Assembly: GCA_013399115.1 (NCBI GenBank)
Contig: VXAA01006076.1
Span: forward strand, 108,054-172,053
Length of the DNA: 64,000 nucleotides
Direction of reading: 5' to 3'
Source of the DNA: Anseranas semipalmata
Taxonomy: Eukaryota; Chordata; Aves; Anseriformes; Anseranatidae
Shown one piece after another: positions 12,366 to 24,480 of this stretch. The translations under genes and the position numbers were made by a program. Position 1 is the stretch's first letter; each line of letters starts with the position of its first letter. The notes under the pieces were generated by a model. That model had not been told where the DNA came from. It made no database searches and saw only the letters and a list, made by a program, of their open reading frames with translations.

Positions 12366-15300
12366 TAAAGCCTATATAAAGAGGAAGAACTCAATGTAAT
12401 GCTTTCACCTTTTCTTTAAGACTGGGCAAAAATGAGCAATCAGAGACAGTGCCTCCCTTTTGGTACGTACTGATTCTGACTGAAAGGCAACAGCAGCTGT
12501 TCAGCACGCAGAGCAGTTTGCAGCAGGAGCAGTACAACGGCGAGTGGAGAGGTGAGCTGAGGCTGCTGACCCAGGCTGTACAGTGTGTTGCAGCTTGATA
12601 GCTACTTGCTGTCACAGGATGCTCAGTAAAGGGATATGATACCATCACTGCCCACCAGTGACTCACTTCCAGCATAGGCAACGGTGCAGCTTTGGCCATG
12701 TAAGGCCACATAAACGAGCATTCAGAGCTCAACTCCTCCAGGCTTTACAGCACATGTGAAGATGCAGAACTCCAGCCCAGAAAATTTATGAAAGCCCCTT
12801 CATGCCTCACCTTCCCTTTATTTATCCCTGAATGGCATAAAGGGCTGCTACTGGAAAGTACCTTGTCCATGTTTGGGCTTCTAGCAAGATTCTTGTTTGA
12901 CATCAGTGAGAGAAATGTAATGCTTCACCTGCTCTGATTCTCCCTAGAGCCTGTTGTAGAAGCTGAAATGGCTACCTAGAGCTTCAGTCCTTACAGCCTG
13001 CAGACCTGATTCTAACTTGGCTGCTTGTAAAAAGTTATGCATGGAAGAAGATACTTTAAAAGTACACTTGAGCAAGCCAAGAGAAAGAGATAATAAGAGT
13101 AAAAAATAGATCACTTTTAGACACTGCAAGAGTACAACCCCTGAAACTATATTTTCACTTTAGTTCTCAGCTTTCTGTCTAAGAGTGCAAGAAAGTTCTG
13201 GGAGAGTGGGAGAGTGAGTGCTTTGACGTGCACATGAAGACTTGTTCGCTGGCAGAAAAAATATTACTGGATTTGCTACTATATCAAGAGCCTTACTACA
13301 CTGACTTTAGCACACAAGTGTTTCCTGAAGCAATGTCTTTCTTCTGAAATTTCCCCGTCTTGTATTTCCATTTTCAAACTATGTAGTCAATAAATAAAAC
13401 AGTAAATAGGTTGATAAATGAGCACTGAATCAAAGAAAAGGAATGGGCAAAGAAAGTGGTGGCAAATAACAGAAGACTGGGATTAAGGGCACATAGAAAC
13501 TTCTTATAGTTGAAATAACGTACACAGCATTTTGGCAGCATCAGGCTAAGAATCCTAGGACAGACAGATTGGTTGGACACCTGTACAGCCTGTTCTGTCT
13601 GTTTTTATTACCATCCTATGGTCCTACTTTCCCGAGATAAACTCTGTTTATTCAGCTAGCAGAGAGACAGGTCTAGCAAGCAAACGGGCAAAAGAAGTAC
13701 AAGGCATTTGCACAAGGCAGAGACAGAGAGAGTGTCTTATGTGAGCAATCTCTCTGCAGTTACCTTAATCTAAGCAAACAAGCTGCTTTCTGAAGAGCCA
13801 AGTGCCAAGTCTGAGAATGGCTGTTCATCGAGAGGCACCACGGTTGGATGGGGAGGTGAAACTCACTTGTGAAGACAGACCAGAGCCAGTTTTTCACTTA
13901 CCCATAGCTGGTACCAGGATAGACTCCCAACCAGACTATGGGTACTCAAGTTTGTCACTATGTACAACAGTCACATTTCCATCGCATATCCCCTCCATCG
14001 CAGCTTCCCCCAGCCAGTCTCCATTCAGTTTAGCTAAGCAACTACTCCAGGAAAAAAAAAAAAAAAGACTATCATGTAAACCAGAGCATCTGAAATAATT
14101 GAGTGCACAACAGATTATTTGTAATCTCTCTGCAATGAAATAAAGCTTCCATAAATAAGTCCCTAACAAGTCTGCATTATTTTATTAAGGCATGACAATC
14201 TAACTAAATATAAATTAAGTGTAAATTTGGGGACTTAATTGAAGAGATTACCCAAAATGTTTAGTTGAATCATCATCAATTACCATCTCTGTTTTCTCCT
14301 AACAGCTGCACTGTCATCCGTGCAGAGCTTAGACAATATGCCATTAGGGGTACTGGAACACATGCTTACCTCCTAGCCTCTCAGCAGATCCACCGCTTCC
14401 AGCTTAGCGTTGTGTCTGCGCTGAAAGACATTGCTGACTCGGAGCCACAGTCCTGAGTAAGCATCCAGCGGGTTCAGTTGCCATCAACAACATGAGCTTC
14501 CATGTGTGTGTCAGAAAAGAAAACATCACCAGATTTTTCTCTCCAAGATGCATTTAGCACTGGTGACAGCTGCTGAGCCTGTGATGTGCTACCCAGAGCG
14601 TCTGTCCAGCATGAGAGCTGTTGCAGCCAGCTGCCACGTGCAGCCACTGCTAACACGTGTCAGCGAAGGGTGGCCCCTCTTCGTGGCTTATTTCCCTGCC
14701 CCGAAAACCCTGGCCTCCCTCCCGGCTCTGGTGTTTCATGCTGACCACAGGGTTTTCGTCAGTGGCCTGGCTGGAAGGAAGGGTGGCAGGCTGAGGGAGG
14801 GCTGCAAGGGGTTGCTACAGAGGGCAGCAGTGAAGCTCCTCTTCAGGGGGAGAGTTGGGGTGGGATTTCAGCTTGCATGTTGATTGCTGTTGCTTTTGCG
14901 GCCAGCTCATGCTGGCTGAGTGTACAAGTTGCCAGGGGTCCCCTCAGGCTGTTTTGGCAGCTACGAACCCACCATGTGTAAGGATGCGTTGTCCATGCCC
15001 TCTTCTTTGTGCACCGTGGACCATTGGCTGGGGAACATTCCGGAGCTGTTTAGATTGAGCTCAGGCCTGAGCAGCCTAGTCAATAGCTAGCATAAAAGGG
15101 GAAAAAACTTGAAATGCAGATATAAGGAGATTCCAGCCTATTTCTGTTGTCTCCCCGGGACTCTCCTGAGGTTCCTGCACTGGCCACAAACAAGCCACCA
15201 CGAAGCAGCCAGACAGCGGTGACTCACATTTTCCACACACTGTGGAGAGACAGGGATTTAACCTAATGGTAAAAGCTTTGTGTCCTGTTAGCAGTGCCTC

Positions 15301-17850
15301 AGCTTTTAGCAGTGCCTGATGACAGAAGACTACCTGGTGTCTAGAAACCACATTCCTAACTCACACAAAACTTTAAACCTGAAATCTTAATTTAATTTCA
15401 TTTTTCTGTTAGGACTTTTTATTGTTTCAGGACTTCTAGGGTAATTTATGTCCTGTTATTTGACTTTATTACACAAGATGCCAAGATTTATGTTAATAGA
15501 GGAAAATGCATTTAAAATGTCTCCTAATATATTTCCCTTGAAATACACGAAGATTACAGCTGCTGCAATAAACTCATAATCTCTGAATGCTAGAATGGAA
15601 ATGTTTGACATTAACAGGCTGCTTTTAGAAATGAAATATCTGTAGTGGGGACATTGAGAACTTGCAGCTAACATATAATTGTGACTGCATTTGAACTTTG
15701 CAAGCTATTTGAGATTCAAGGGGAAAAAAAAGTTAACTTTTTACACATGCCTCAACACTTCTTGATGTCAACCAGAAACAGGCGGCGGAATTCCAGAGGA
15801 GAGGGTGCTCCCATGGCAATGTAGAATTGACAGGAACCAAGGAGCATGTGAGAAAGTCTGATCCCTCCTATTTTCCAGCCTCAAGGTTTTCCCTGGAAAC
15901 TGAATTCTAGAGAACACACAGAGAGATTTGTATCTTGACTGCACCACAAACTTTAAAAATCTGGATTGGTGTGGGACAACTTGGGGAATAGCTGGGTTTG
16001 AAGTAGCACTGTCTTCTTGATGAGTCCTGGTTAAATATCTGACTGGAAGACTTTCCAGTGGACAGAGCCATCCTGCAGCCCTTCATGTGTATAATTTCAT
16101 TACTTTCAGATTATGGAAGCAGGCTTTTCATGTTACCGTGAAGTAGCAGATGATGAAAAGATGAAAAGAGGTGGTCTCTGATGAGATTCCCTTCTCTGCC
16201 ACAACAGTTTTATGCCACTAAGATTTTACTAGCTTATCTCAATGTAAATCTGATGTAGTAGAGCAGAGAATTAAGTGTGGGTTTAGAAAAAAAAATGGGC
16301 AAGTTTGAAATTAAAGTATTACAGTAGAGCTGTATTTCATGCTACTGTTAGCAATCCTTAGTGCTTAAATAAGACAAAGACCAATTTTGTACATATGAAA
16401 CTCCCACTGAACCCCGCTGACAGTGACAGGGTAATGACTAATTGCTCAAAATAAAATATGATTGCCTGATCTGAATTCCTTTTTCTAAGAATCTAGATCC
16501 TTTTGGTAAAAATAGGGTTATTCAAATCCTCCCTTGAAAAGTGAACTCAGGAGTGTTGGTCTAAGCATAAAAATGACCTTAGATCTCCATTTGTGAGTTG
16601 TAAAGCCCTGTGATAATAATCACTCATCTGTTGTGAAGGTTTGTATTTACATTCTAGGCATTAATTGTACAATGTATTGTAGAATAAAATGGTGCCTTTC
16701 CCTTGTCTTTGAATACTCCATCAGGAAGAAATCAAGCTCAAAGTGGTTCTACATCTTGAAGGAAGACAACTATTTTCTAACTTTTCAAAGGTTCACACAC
16801 AAATACAACACCATGTCACCAGGAAAGAAAAAAAAAGAAAAAGCCAAAGCCAAAACTTATATCTGCCTTAATTATATCAATAATTTGCAACATTTTCTAT
16901 AAAGAAGTAGGTTTAATGTTTAATTTAGGAATCAATTCCATCCCTGCTACACAAATATCAAAATTGAAACACCCCACGGATCAACCCAGTTAGAAGAAAA
17001 TCATACATTCTTATCACCTGTTCACTCTTCCATATATTTAGAATGACAATAAGCAAACTTCTATTTGAGTCAAGGTCAAAGTAATTTCAAAGAAATCAAT
17101 AAAATTCATCTGCAGCTATCTATGCAACTCAAATCAGAATTTGATCCAATAATTGTTAAATGAGCACTCTTAAAATAGCAAGTAACAGATTCTAGATACA
17201 TGTATCATCGTCAAATTCAATTTTACCTCTTGAAGTATCCCAGCACAATGAAAAAACAGGCGTGAGAGAAATTGCTCAGTCAGTGAAGAGTACAGACCCT
17301 CTTTCACCATTTATATTGTCTTTGCTGTGCGTTTTCTTTTGTTCATCAGTAATAAAGTTTGTCAGTTCTTAATGCAAATTCCTTTTTCTGTTTGCTTCAG
17401 GCATTTGTGTGCCTTATTGTATAAAATCTAGAATGATTATTTCTATTAAATCTCCCTTTCTAATTGTTATGCACTGTTATCATTATTTTGTTTATGTTAT
17501 AAAAGACCCAGAACTGGCTCTTTGCAGTATAAAAATATGAAAGAAGCCACAGTCCTATCCCTAAATATCTTATGAGGAAAATGCTAATATGTCTGAGTTC
17601 ATCCCATTTCAGGAATCTAAATTTAACCTTTAATATTTGTTAAAGATGATAATTCATAATGTTATGGGAAAAAAATTGAGACCAAAAAAAGTACGAAATA
17701 GAATCTTAGCTGGGGGCTTTATCTAATCTAGTAGGATTTCTGAATATGTCATCTTTTGCACTTTGAAAGGGATAAACCAAAAGACATCTTGCTATTCCAA
17801 TAATGCTGGGAATTATAATTCTCTGCTCATGAGCCTAAAAAGGCCCACAG
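12366..17850. other. Non-coding DNA with one GC-richer pocket
   Basis: No exon was recognised. A GC-richer stretch at about 14560-14860 has two E-boxes (CACGTG 14635-14640; ACACGTGT 14653-14660). An A15 tract lies near 14053. An 18-bp-spaced direct repeat of TTAGCAGTGCCT is at 15288-15299 and 15306-15317. A perfect octamer ATGCAAAT is at 17372-17379. Confidence 0.5.
14560..14860. promoter_or_regulatory. GC-richer pocket with paired E-boxes (candidate regulatory DNA)
   Basis: This stretch is clearly richer in G and C than its surroundings. It contains CACGTG at 14635-14640 and ACACGTGT at 14653-14660. These are class-B type bHLH-ZIP sites by sequence. No TATA box or coding start is associated with them, so the regulatory role is inference. 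A 125-codon open frame crosses it but shows no family motif. Confidence 0.25.
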
Positions 17851-17900
17851 AGCATCTATTAGCACAATTTTGCCAAGCATCTATTAGCACAATTTAGCCA
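17851..17900 (+). repeat. 25-bp tandem duplication
   Basis: Two adjacent 25-bp units, AGCATCTATTAGCACAATTT followed by TGCCA or AGCCA, differ at one base. This looks like a recent local duplication or a young two-copy minisatellite. Confidence 0.95.
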
Positions 17901-20900
17901 GTACAGCTTGAAAGCACAGATCACAACGTTAATCAGCTCAACAAAGCTGCTACATTATTAACAGTCACCAAAGGGCTTTGTAATGATAGTTATACTAAAC
18001 AATGAAGGTGGAAATAAAGGGATTCTTGGATGAGTTTTATAATTATATTTGCTTCTTGAGGGTCGTATTTTGTTTCTGTTAAAAAAAATAAATAAACAGA
18101 AACAGGGATCTGTATATTGAAGTGTTTCATTAGATTAAGTGGATTAGAGTCAAAATTAAAAAAAAACATATGTTAGTCCAAGTCTTGACTACAGTGGGAG
18201 TTGAGAGCTAATTCTCTTCAATGAAACACAGTGTGCAGAAAAAACTGAAGTTTTACTATATAATTTTCTTTCATTAAATGAACTTGGTTATACAGAGGAA
18301 CGTTTCATAAAATTATTTTTAATCAAAAGTCAATTTATCGTTGAAGAATGGTTTTGATGGCAAATTTATGACCAGCTGTAGTTCATAACCATAAGGAATC
18401 CTTAGGTGGGAGGTCCTTTCTTTGAGAAGTAAAGACCTTTCTTTTAGTAAACATATTCACTACTGTAGCATCGAATGTGTTACGACCATTTTTCTTAAGT
18501 ACAGCTTTACAGAATCAGATCCAAACTTAATTGCAGTTTCTACCTTCTCCAATCAATGAGACAATGAGACAGTTTCTCCAATATATAGAAACTTCATTAC
18601 CAGGGCTCTGCTTTCCACCCTCTGTCTAGTATATCAAATATGGTAAAGATCTTGAAAAAATAATACACAGTCATGTAACTAGAGGTTGGATAGCAGTAAT
18701 AAATCAAGGTGCCTAAATGCTGAGTATTGAAGCTTGATTTTACAAACTTAAGAATATTAATAACAGAATACTTTTTTAGGTGTCTATGATTGCCAGTATT
18801 AAAAAATGGATGTCCCATTAATTTTATGCTCATAAAATACTTACGAATTTAGATTATCTTCTATGCAAATAAAGCTGTTATATGTAAATGATGAAGTGGA
18901 GATACAGGCCCACAGAACAGGAAGAGAGCTTGGTCACTGAGTCTAATCCTTCATGGCATGAATCCCCTGTGAACCCCCTATACATCCCTACATGAATAGT
19001 GCATTAAAAATTGCCTCACTTACAGGTTGTTTCCAAATTTTACAGAGGAACAAATAAGTACAGTATTTGCAGAAGACATTACACTGTAGAAATCAATAGT
19101 AGGTTGCTTCGATAGTGTGATGATAAAAGAGATTAGGATTATGAAAAATCTCAGGAAATGCCAAAGGTGCTTCTTCAGTCAAAGATTATTCCCTGGTTTA
19201 AGTTAAAAAGGAGGTACAAGATTGCCTCAGCTCTTCCCATGTGTTTGTCATAGTGCTTTTAAAGTGCAATACTGTTAACTAAATCAGGCATAAGTCTTTT
19301 TAGGAGTATTGTCATCCCTTGAATACCTGTGTGTTGTCTGATTAACACTGAATCAAGCTGCCTTTGTATTCCTGGGGAAATATTCTTTCTTTGACTCAGT
19401 CTAAAAGTACTTATAGAATACATATCAATGTGCTTGTGGATTTTAAGGGGTGCTTTGCTTGAAAAAGAAATCAGGAAAGCATGTGTGGATTTGGCCATCA
19501 TGCATATGTCAGATATTCACAGAGTGATGTTAACATAACACATTCATCTTCACGAGTTTGACAAACAGATCATCTAAATGTGCTGTGACATGCATCCATA
19601 ACTGAATGACTAAAATGCCCACTCTAACCTCAATTTACTCTAACTGATAGGTTCTTCTATCTATAATTCAAGAAAATGTCTCTGCTTTCAGGAATGACAT
19701 CTGAAAACCAGGAGAGTGATACTCATGCACCTGGTTTTCAGATCTTCTAAGCTGCTGTTCTGATGACCTCTGAGGCAAAGTCATGAACCTGCTATTTCAT
19801 GGTGATGCTGGATGATGTGAACTGCAATTAATGCTGTCAGAGGAAGCAGACAGTTGTGTTCACAGATTGCCACTTAGTCATGGAGCTTTTGCAGCTGCAC
19901 AGTAAATAGCTCTAAAGCATGCTTTTGGAGGTTAATTGTCCACTACAATAATTATTCAGATATCACACTATGTACACAATCCTTGATGCACCTAGGTCTT
20001 CATGCATACTGTCAGCTCTGCACATATATATTTACACACAGCAGCCACAACCAAGATTCAGGTAGGCCAATTCAGTTACAGTTGCAAAGCACTCTCAAGC
20101 CAAAATGCCAATTTTATTGGAGGGTGGGGGGGTTGCAATTACACCTTTTTTGTTTGTTTGCTTCAGATATAATTGTCATCCTTGACCTCGATATATCAAA
20201 CTTCTAGAAGCTCAGGGCTGCTGTGATTTTGCTTCTGTTTCCTAGTTTCCAGTTCAATATGCTACGTTTTTGTAGAAAGCATAGGTTTAAAAAGTAAAGC
20301 ATATGTAAAAATGAGTTACTGCTGGTAGTTAATGACAAACTGCACTGAACACAAGTGTTTTAGATAATTTGATAACAACGTTCCCACTCCTTTACTGAGC
20401 TAATACTACATAATGGGATATATCTGGTTCATTTTATGCAAGTAATGATATAAACATACGTATGTGGTTCAGTAAGATGTTTATGAAAACACAGTGCTTT
20501 GCCCCAGTGATTGCCACTGTCTGGCGTTTCACTGCTGTCTCCTTCCGTTTGTAACATAAGTACTTCAGGAGATGCCACTTCATGCCATTTTGCAAATGCC
20601 TTTAGTTAGGAGTGACACAAGGGCTTTCCAATGCAGTGGGAACAGGATGCAGCAGGAGGAAAGCCTGAATGCCTTTAGCAAGAGCCCAGATCTGGGTCAC
20701 AGTACCCTCCCGACACCAAAAATGGGGGTTAGGTCGCCAAGTTGAAAGAAAGAGTGCAGCTGGCATATTTTGTTCAATTCAAAAATTAAGCATTTCATTT
20801 CCTTTTTCAGGTTAGTAAAGCCTTGTGTTTACACCTTTTACAGAATGACATCATTTGGAAAAGCTGTTTCCAAAGCAATTTCACACTGTGTTTTCGGAAA

Positions 20901-23900
20901 CAATTTTCTCCTTTCTTTTGGACCGGGCTGTTTGCTGACCTGACAAATGGCTTCAGTCTCCCTGGAGCTGCATCTTCTAGTTATTTTGTTTACAAACCTG
21001 CTCCCTTTTCTACCTCCCCTCCTGTCCCCAGAAAGACACTGCAGCATACTGCTTCCATCCCTACCTGGCTCTGGGAAGCTGCTCAGCTCCATTTACTCCC
21101 CATATTCTGCCAAAAAGAGGCTTCCCTATGCTTCCCCTCCAACCTGTATGCATGTAAGTCCTAAGTGGGAATATTTATTTTCCCTTTGATTAAGAGAGTT
21201 TTGTCAATACCTGCTGAGTTCCCAGGATCACACACAGTCAGGCTGTCATAACTGCCCCTCCGCTAGAAGCTGCAAAAGGCTCAGTGCATTATGCTCCCAG
21301 TACGTTGCAAACCAAAGCACCAAAGGCAGCACCTAACCAGCTTGTCTGCACATGTGCAATGATCTGGAGAAACACTCACAGTTGATCGCAGTCTCCCAAC
21401 TGAGGATAAATACACTAATGTGAGGGTTTTCAATTGTAGGACCACATGCAGGATGAAACCGCATGCTGTCCTCTCATGTTCCTCTGAGCCAGATAGCCAG
21501 ATTATCGGAGAGAAACGTTAGGGTGGATCTCCAGATACTTCTGGCTGTGCTGAGGATGCATCCATCATGGTCTCATCCATGCAGTGCCTGGCTGCTTGCT
21601 TACCTCTTGGAAAGAGAAGAGGCAGGCGGAGGAAGCGATAAAGGCAAACAGCCCTGCTGCTTAAGGCAGCAGCTGCATCCCAGGACATTCCTTCATCAGC
21701 TGCCTTGCCCCAGCTCTGTCCACAATGCAAAACATGAGCACTGTGAAAGGGTAAGACCAATATATTAGGAAACCTGATTTTCTGACTTTATGGGTTCCAA
21801 CAGACGAGAGGAAAAAAAAAAAAGAGTGAAACAAAAGCTTTGCAGCCATTTCAATGGGAAATCTCTGTTGCATTTAGACCTAGCAATCAGTTTTTGTTCA
21901 TACACAGGCACACATCACTGCACTGGTTTTTACAAAGCACCAGATGCTGATCTGAATTGCTTCACAGAATCCATTAGCAATTCAGGAGATTTAGGAGGCT
22001 CTGATAAGAGTAGATACAGCAGCTCTGTAAATTGTCTCATTACACATCAATAAATGTTGAAGTAAGCAGGAGCTTTCATCTACATTTGATTTCTTCCCAA
22101 ATACATAGAGTGGTTAAACATGTCCATTTTTCTGAATAACAAAACTGTTGGGTTAAACCTTGCAAAAATCAGTAGGTTAATTCACCATCCTTCACTGAAG
22201 AGGCGGTTGTAAAGATTTTTTTTAAAACTGTTTTTTGTTTGGTTGTTTTTTTTTTTTTTGGCATCAAAGCTTTGGAGGCTACTGCTGACATTTGCTTATT
22301 GAGGTTTTAAGTAGATATTACTTACAATACACCTGAAACTTTTGTCAAAAGCTTCTTTTGATTATGCTGTATCAGCAAAACTAAGTAATAATTCCACCTG
22401 AAGCTGATAAGGTATAAATGTAAATTTAGAGAGTAGTTGTGGTTAAACATTTTCCCTTTGCTTTTTTTAATTACTCTGTCCTGCTTAACAGATCCTTTCT
22501 AAGTCATGCTGGAGCCTCTCATGGGAGCCAGTCCCTTTGGTGGAAATGCTCTTGGCTCCCTTTCAATGGAAGCAGCTTCATGACAAAATATTTACAATAA
22601 AATCAAATTAGCCAGCAGTCAATGGACAGAAAGTGACAGCACATTTCCACGCTGGGTTCTCCATATTTACAGTTTTTTGAACCTGTTTGACGCCAGGTGC
22701 TGTCTGATGCCATTTGAAGGCACTCACTTGCATGAGGAGCAGAGCTGGAGAACAACGCCAGAATCCTGGTACTGTAACAGGGCTACAGCTGCAGCACTCC
22801 ACAAACCCCAGCTTAGAGCAGTGGCCAGAGCAGAAGAGGGAAAGATGGGAGGAATGAGTAGGCAGGGATTGGATAGCATGCACAGGCTGCCTGCATTAGG
22901 ATTCCCACTGTGTTAAACTCAGTGTGGCCCTCGGAATCCTGTTCAGAACCGAGTCCTCTGCAGTAAGCTTGCCATCACTTAGTGAGAAGAACAGAACTCG
23001 GATCAGAAATATGCACAAAAGGAGGCTAAAATATTAAAACTAACATTTTTCAAAGAAATCAGAATTAGTGGACTTGTATTTCCTGACCTGTGATCTAAGT
23101 TTGTCGACTGCTAAGGTTTGGGGATTTTGTGGGTTTGTTTTTTGTTTTGTTTTGATTTTTGAAAATTATGGTGGATTTGGATATTTGCCAGCAGGCTTTT
23201 CTAATTAACTTTGTTAGCTTGATGGCAGAGGCTAACATTTGCAGCTTTTAATAGCTGAAATGTTCCAGTATGCTCAAGTGATTTAAGTGCTTCAGAGATT
23301 GTTACCCTAATTCCTTGAGAGCAAAACTTTAAATGTCACTTATAATAGAGAAACAACAGCAAATATGCATATGAATAACATCATTTACAGTTAAAGGATA
23401 ACTAAACATTTCTAGAGATAGATATAAACCAGAACAATTGGATCCAAACATAACCAGCCTTTCAGACAGACTGAGATCTGGTTACAATCTTTATAGCTGA
23501 AGCATCTTTCTAAATATCCCTGAAAGGAATGTACAACAACTGACTGTAATATCTGAGTCACCTTTCAGCTAAGGGAGTACAGATGGAGAAGAACTGACTG
23601 AAGCTCTGAAAAAAATGTATATTAGGGACGCCTTAGGAGCTGTAAAATAAATAGCCACTGTGGGGATAAGTAAGAAAAAAGTCAATAAAAAACTCTCTTA
23701 ACTTCATGTGTTTGGTACTGAAGCTACAAAGCTGTTGAATTGTGGACAAATAAAATGAAAGAAACTAAGTATTTACCTCATGTAAATCGAAAAATAAAGG
23801 GAGCCAACCAGATGAAAATGCACATTGCCTACTCATATTTGTATGCATAAGGTCAGACTCAATCTGTTCAGAGTAGAACAGTGCTGTCAAATAACTTATC

Positions 23901-24339
23901 TGCATGTTCTGCTCCCAGATCTGGTCCTTTGGTCATCCACATGGGATGGAGTAAAACCTCTGGCTTCCTCTGCTCCCCTCCAAGCATGATTCTGGGAACA
24001 GTTTGCTCTGTGGACTGTTCCTATAGATGAAGAACAAAGCATCATTCTCTAACACCTCCCCATCAACCCTGCACTCTCAAAGACCATTAAGCATTCTCCT
24101 GTTTCTCATGCAATATCCACCTGTACTCTTGTACTATAGAAGCTGAGAAGTCCAGAAAGTATCAGTCTGAGACTAATCAAATAGGAGGTTACAACAGAAT
24201 TTTATTGAATCAATTATTTCTACTGATAAACTGCAGGAAGTATGTGGACTTCTACATAGTAAAAGGCTTGTTGAGCAGATTGGAAAAAGCTTATGATTAC
24301 AGACACAAAAGGAGAGGTGATATGGTGGCATTTGGCCAT
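17901..24339. other. Non-coding AT-rich DNA
   Basis: No exon or transposon was recognised apart from the perfect inverted repeat at 19699-19743, listed separately. T-rich tracts lie at 22211-22260 and 23115-23160, and an A12 tract near 21812. Reading frames reach about 113 codons (20823-21164) without any recognisable domain. Confidence 0.5.
19699..19743. repeat. 14-bp perfect inverted repeat (stem-loop)
   Basis: ATCTGAAAACCAGG (19699-19712) is the exact reverse complement of CCTGGTTTTCAGAT (19730-19743). The 17-nt loop contains a nested GAGT/ACTC pair. A perfect 14-bp match this close is unlikely by chance in 64 kb. It could be an extruding palindrome, a hairpin RNA or the remnant of a small inverted-repeat element. 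The total stem is short for a typical pre-miRNA. Confidence 0.9.
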
Positions 24340-24480
24340 GGAGTCATACCTGTCTAGATTAGAGATTAGATAATTATGTTTAGTTATTTTAATAAGCTAT
24401 TTCTCATCATGCATAAATTTATGCTAATCAGTAATTACAGTAGCTGTAGCTTTATGAATCTCTGCAGTTTTTCTTTAAAC
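24340..24480. promoter_or_regulatory. AT-rich block dense in homeodomain/POU-like sites (candidate conserved non-coding element)
   Basis: Seen: a perfect 14-bp palindrome GCATAAATTTATGC (24411-24424) runs into ATGCTAAT (octamer-like, 24421-24428) and then the palindrome GTAATTAC. TAATTA/ATTAGA strings lie upstream (24356-24380). Known: such clusters are typical of developmental enhancers in vertebrate introns. Inferred: a RERG-intron enhancer is possible, but no conservation data are available. Confidence 0.35.

Noticed and set aside
12391..12732. 113-codon minus-strand open frame
   Set aside because: No motif or splice context; lies next to a decayed LINE but does not match its protein.
14506..14883. 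125-codon plus-strand open frame
   Set aside because: No family motif, no splice or promoter context; explained by locally high GC.
23995..24021. 8-bp inverted repeat GGAACAGT/ACTGTTCC with 11-nt loop
   Set aside because: Stem length and loop size are within chance expectation for 64 kb, and it is not the spacing of a steroid response element.
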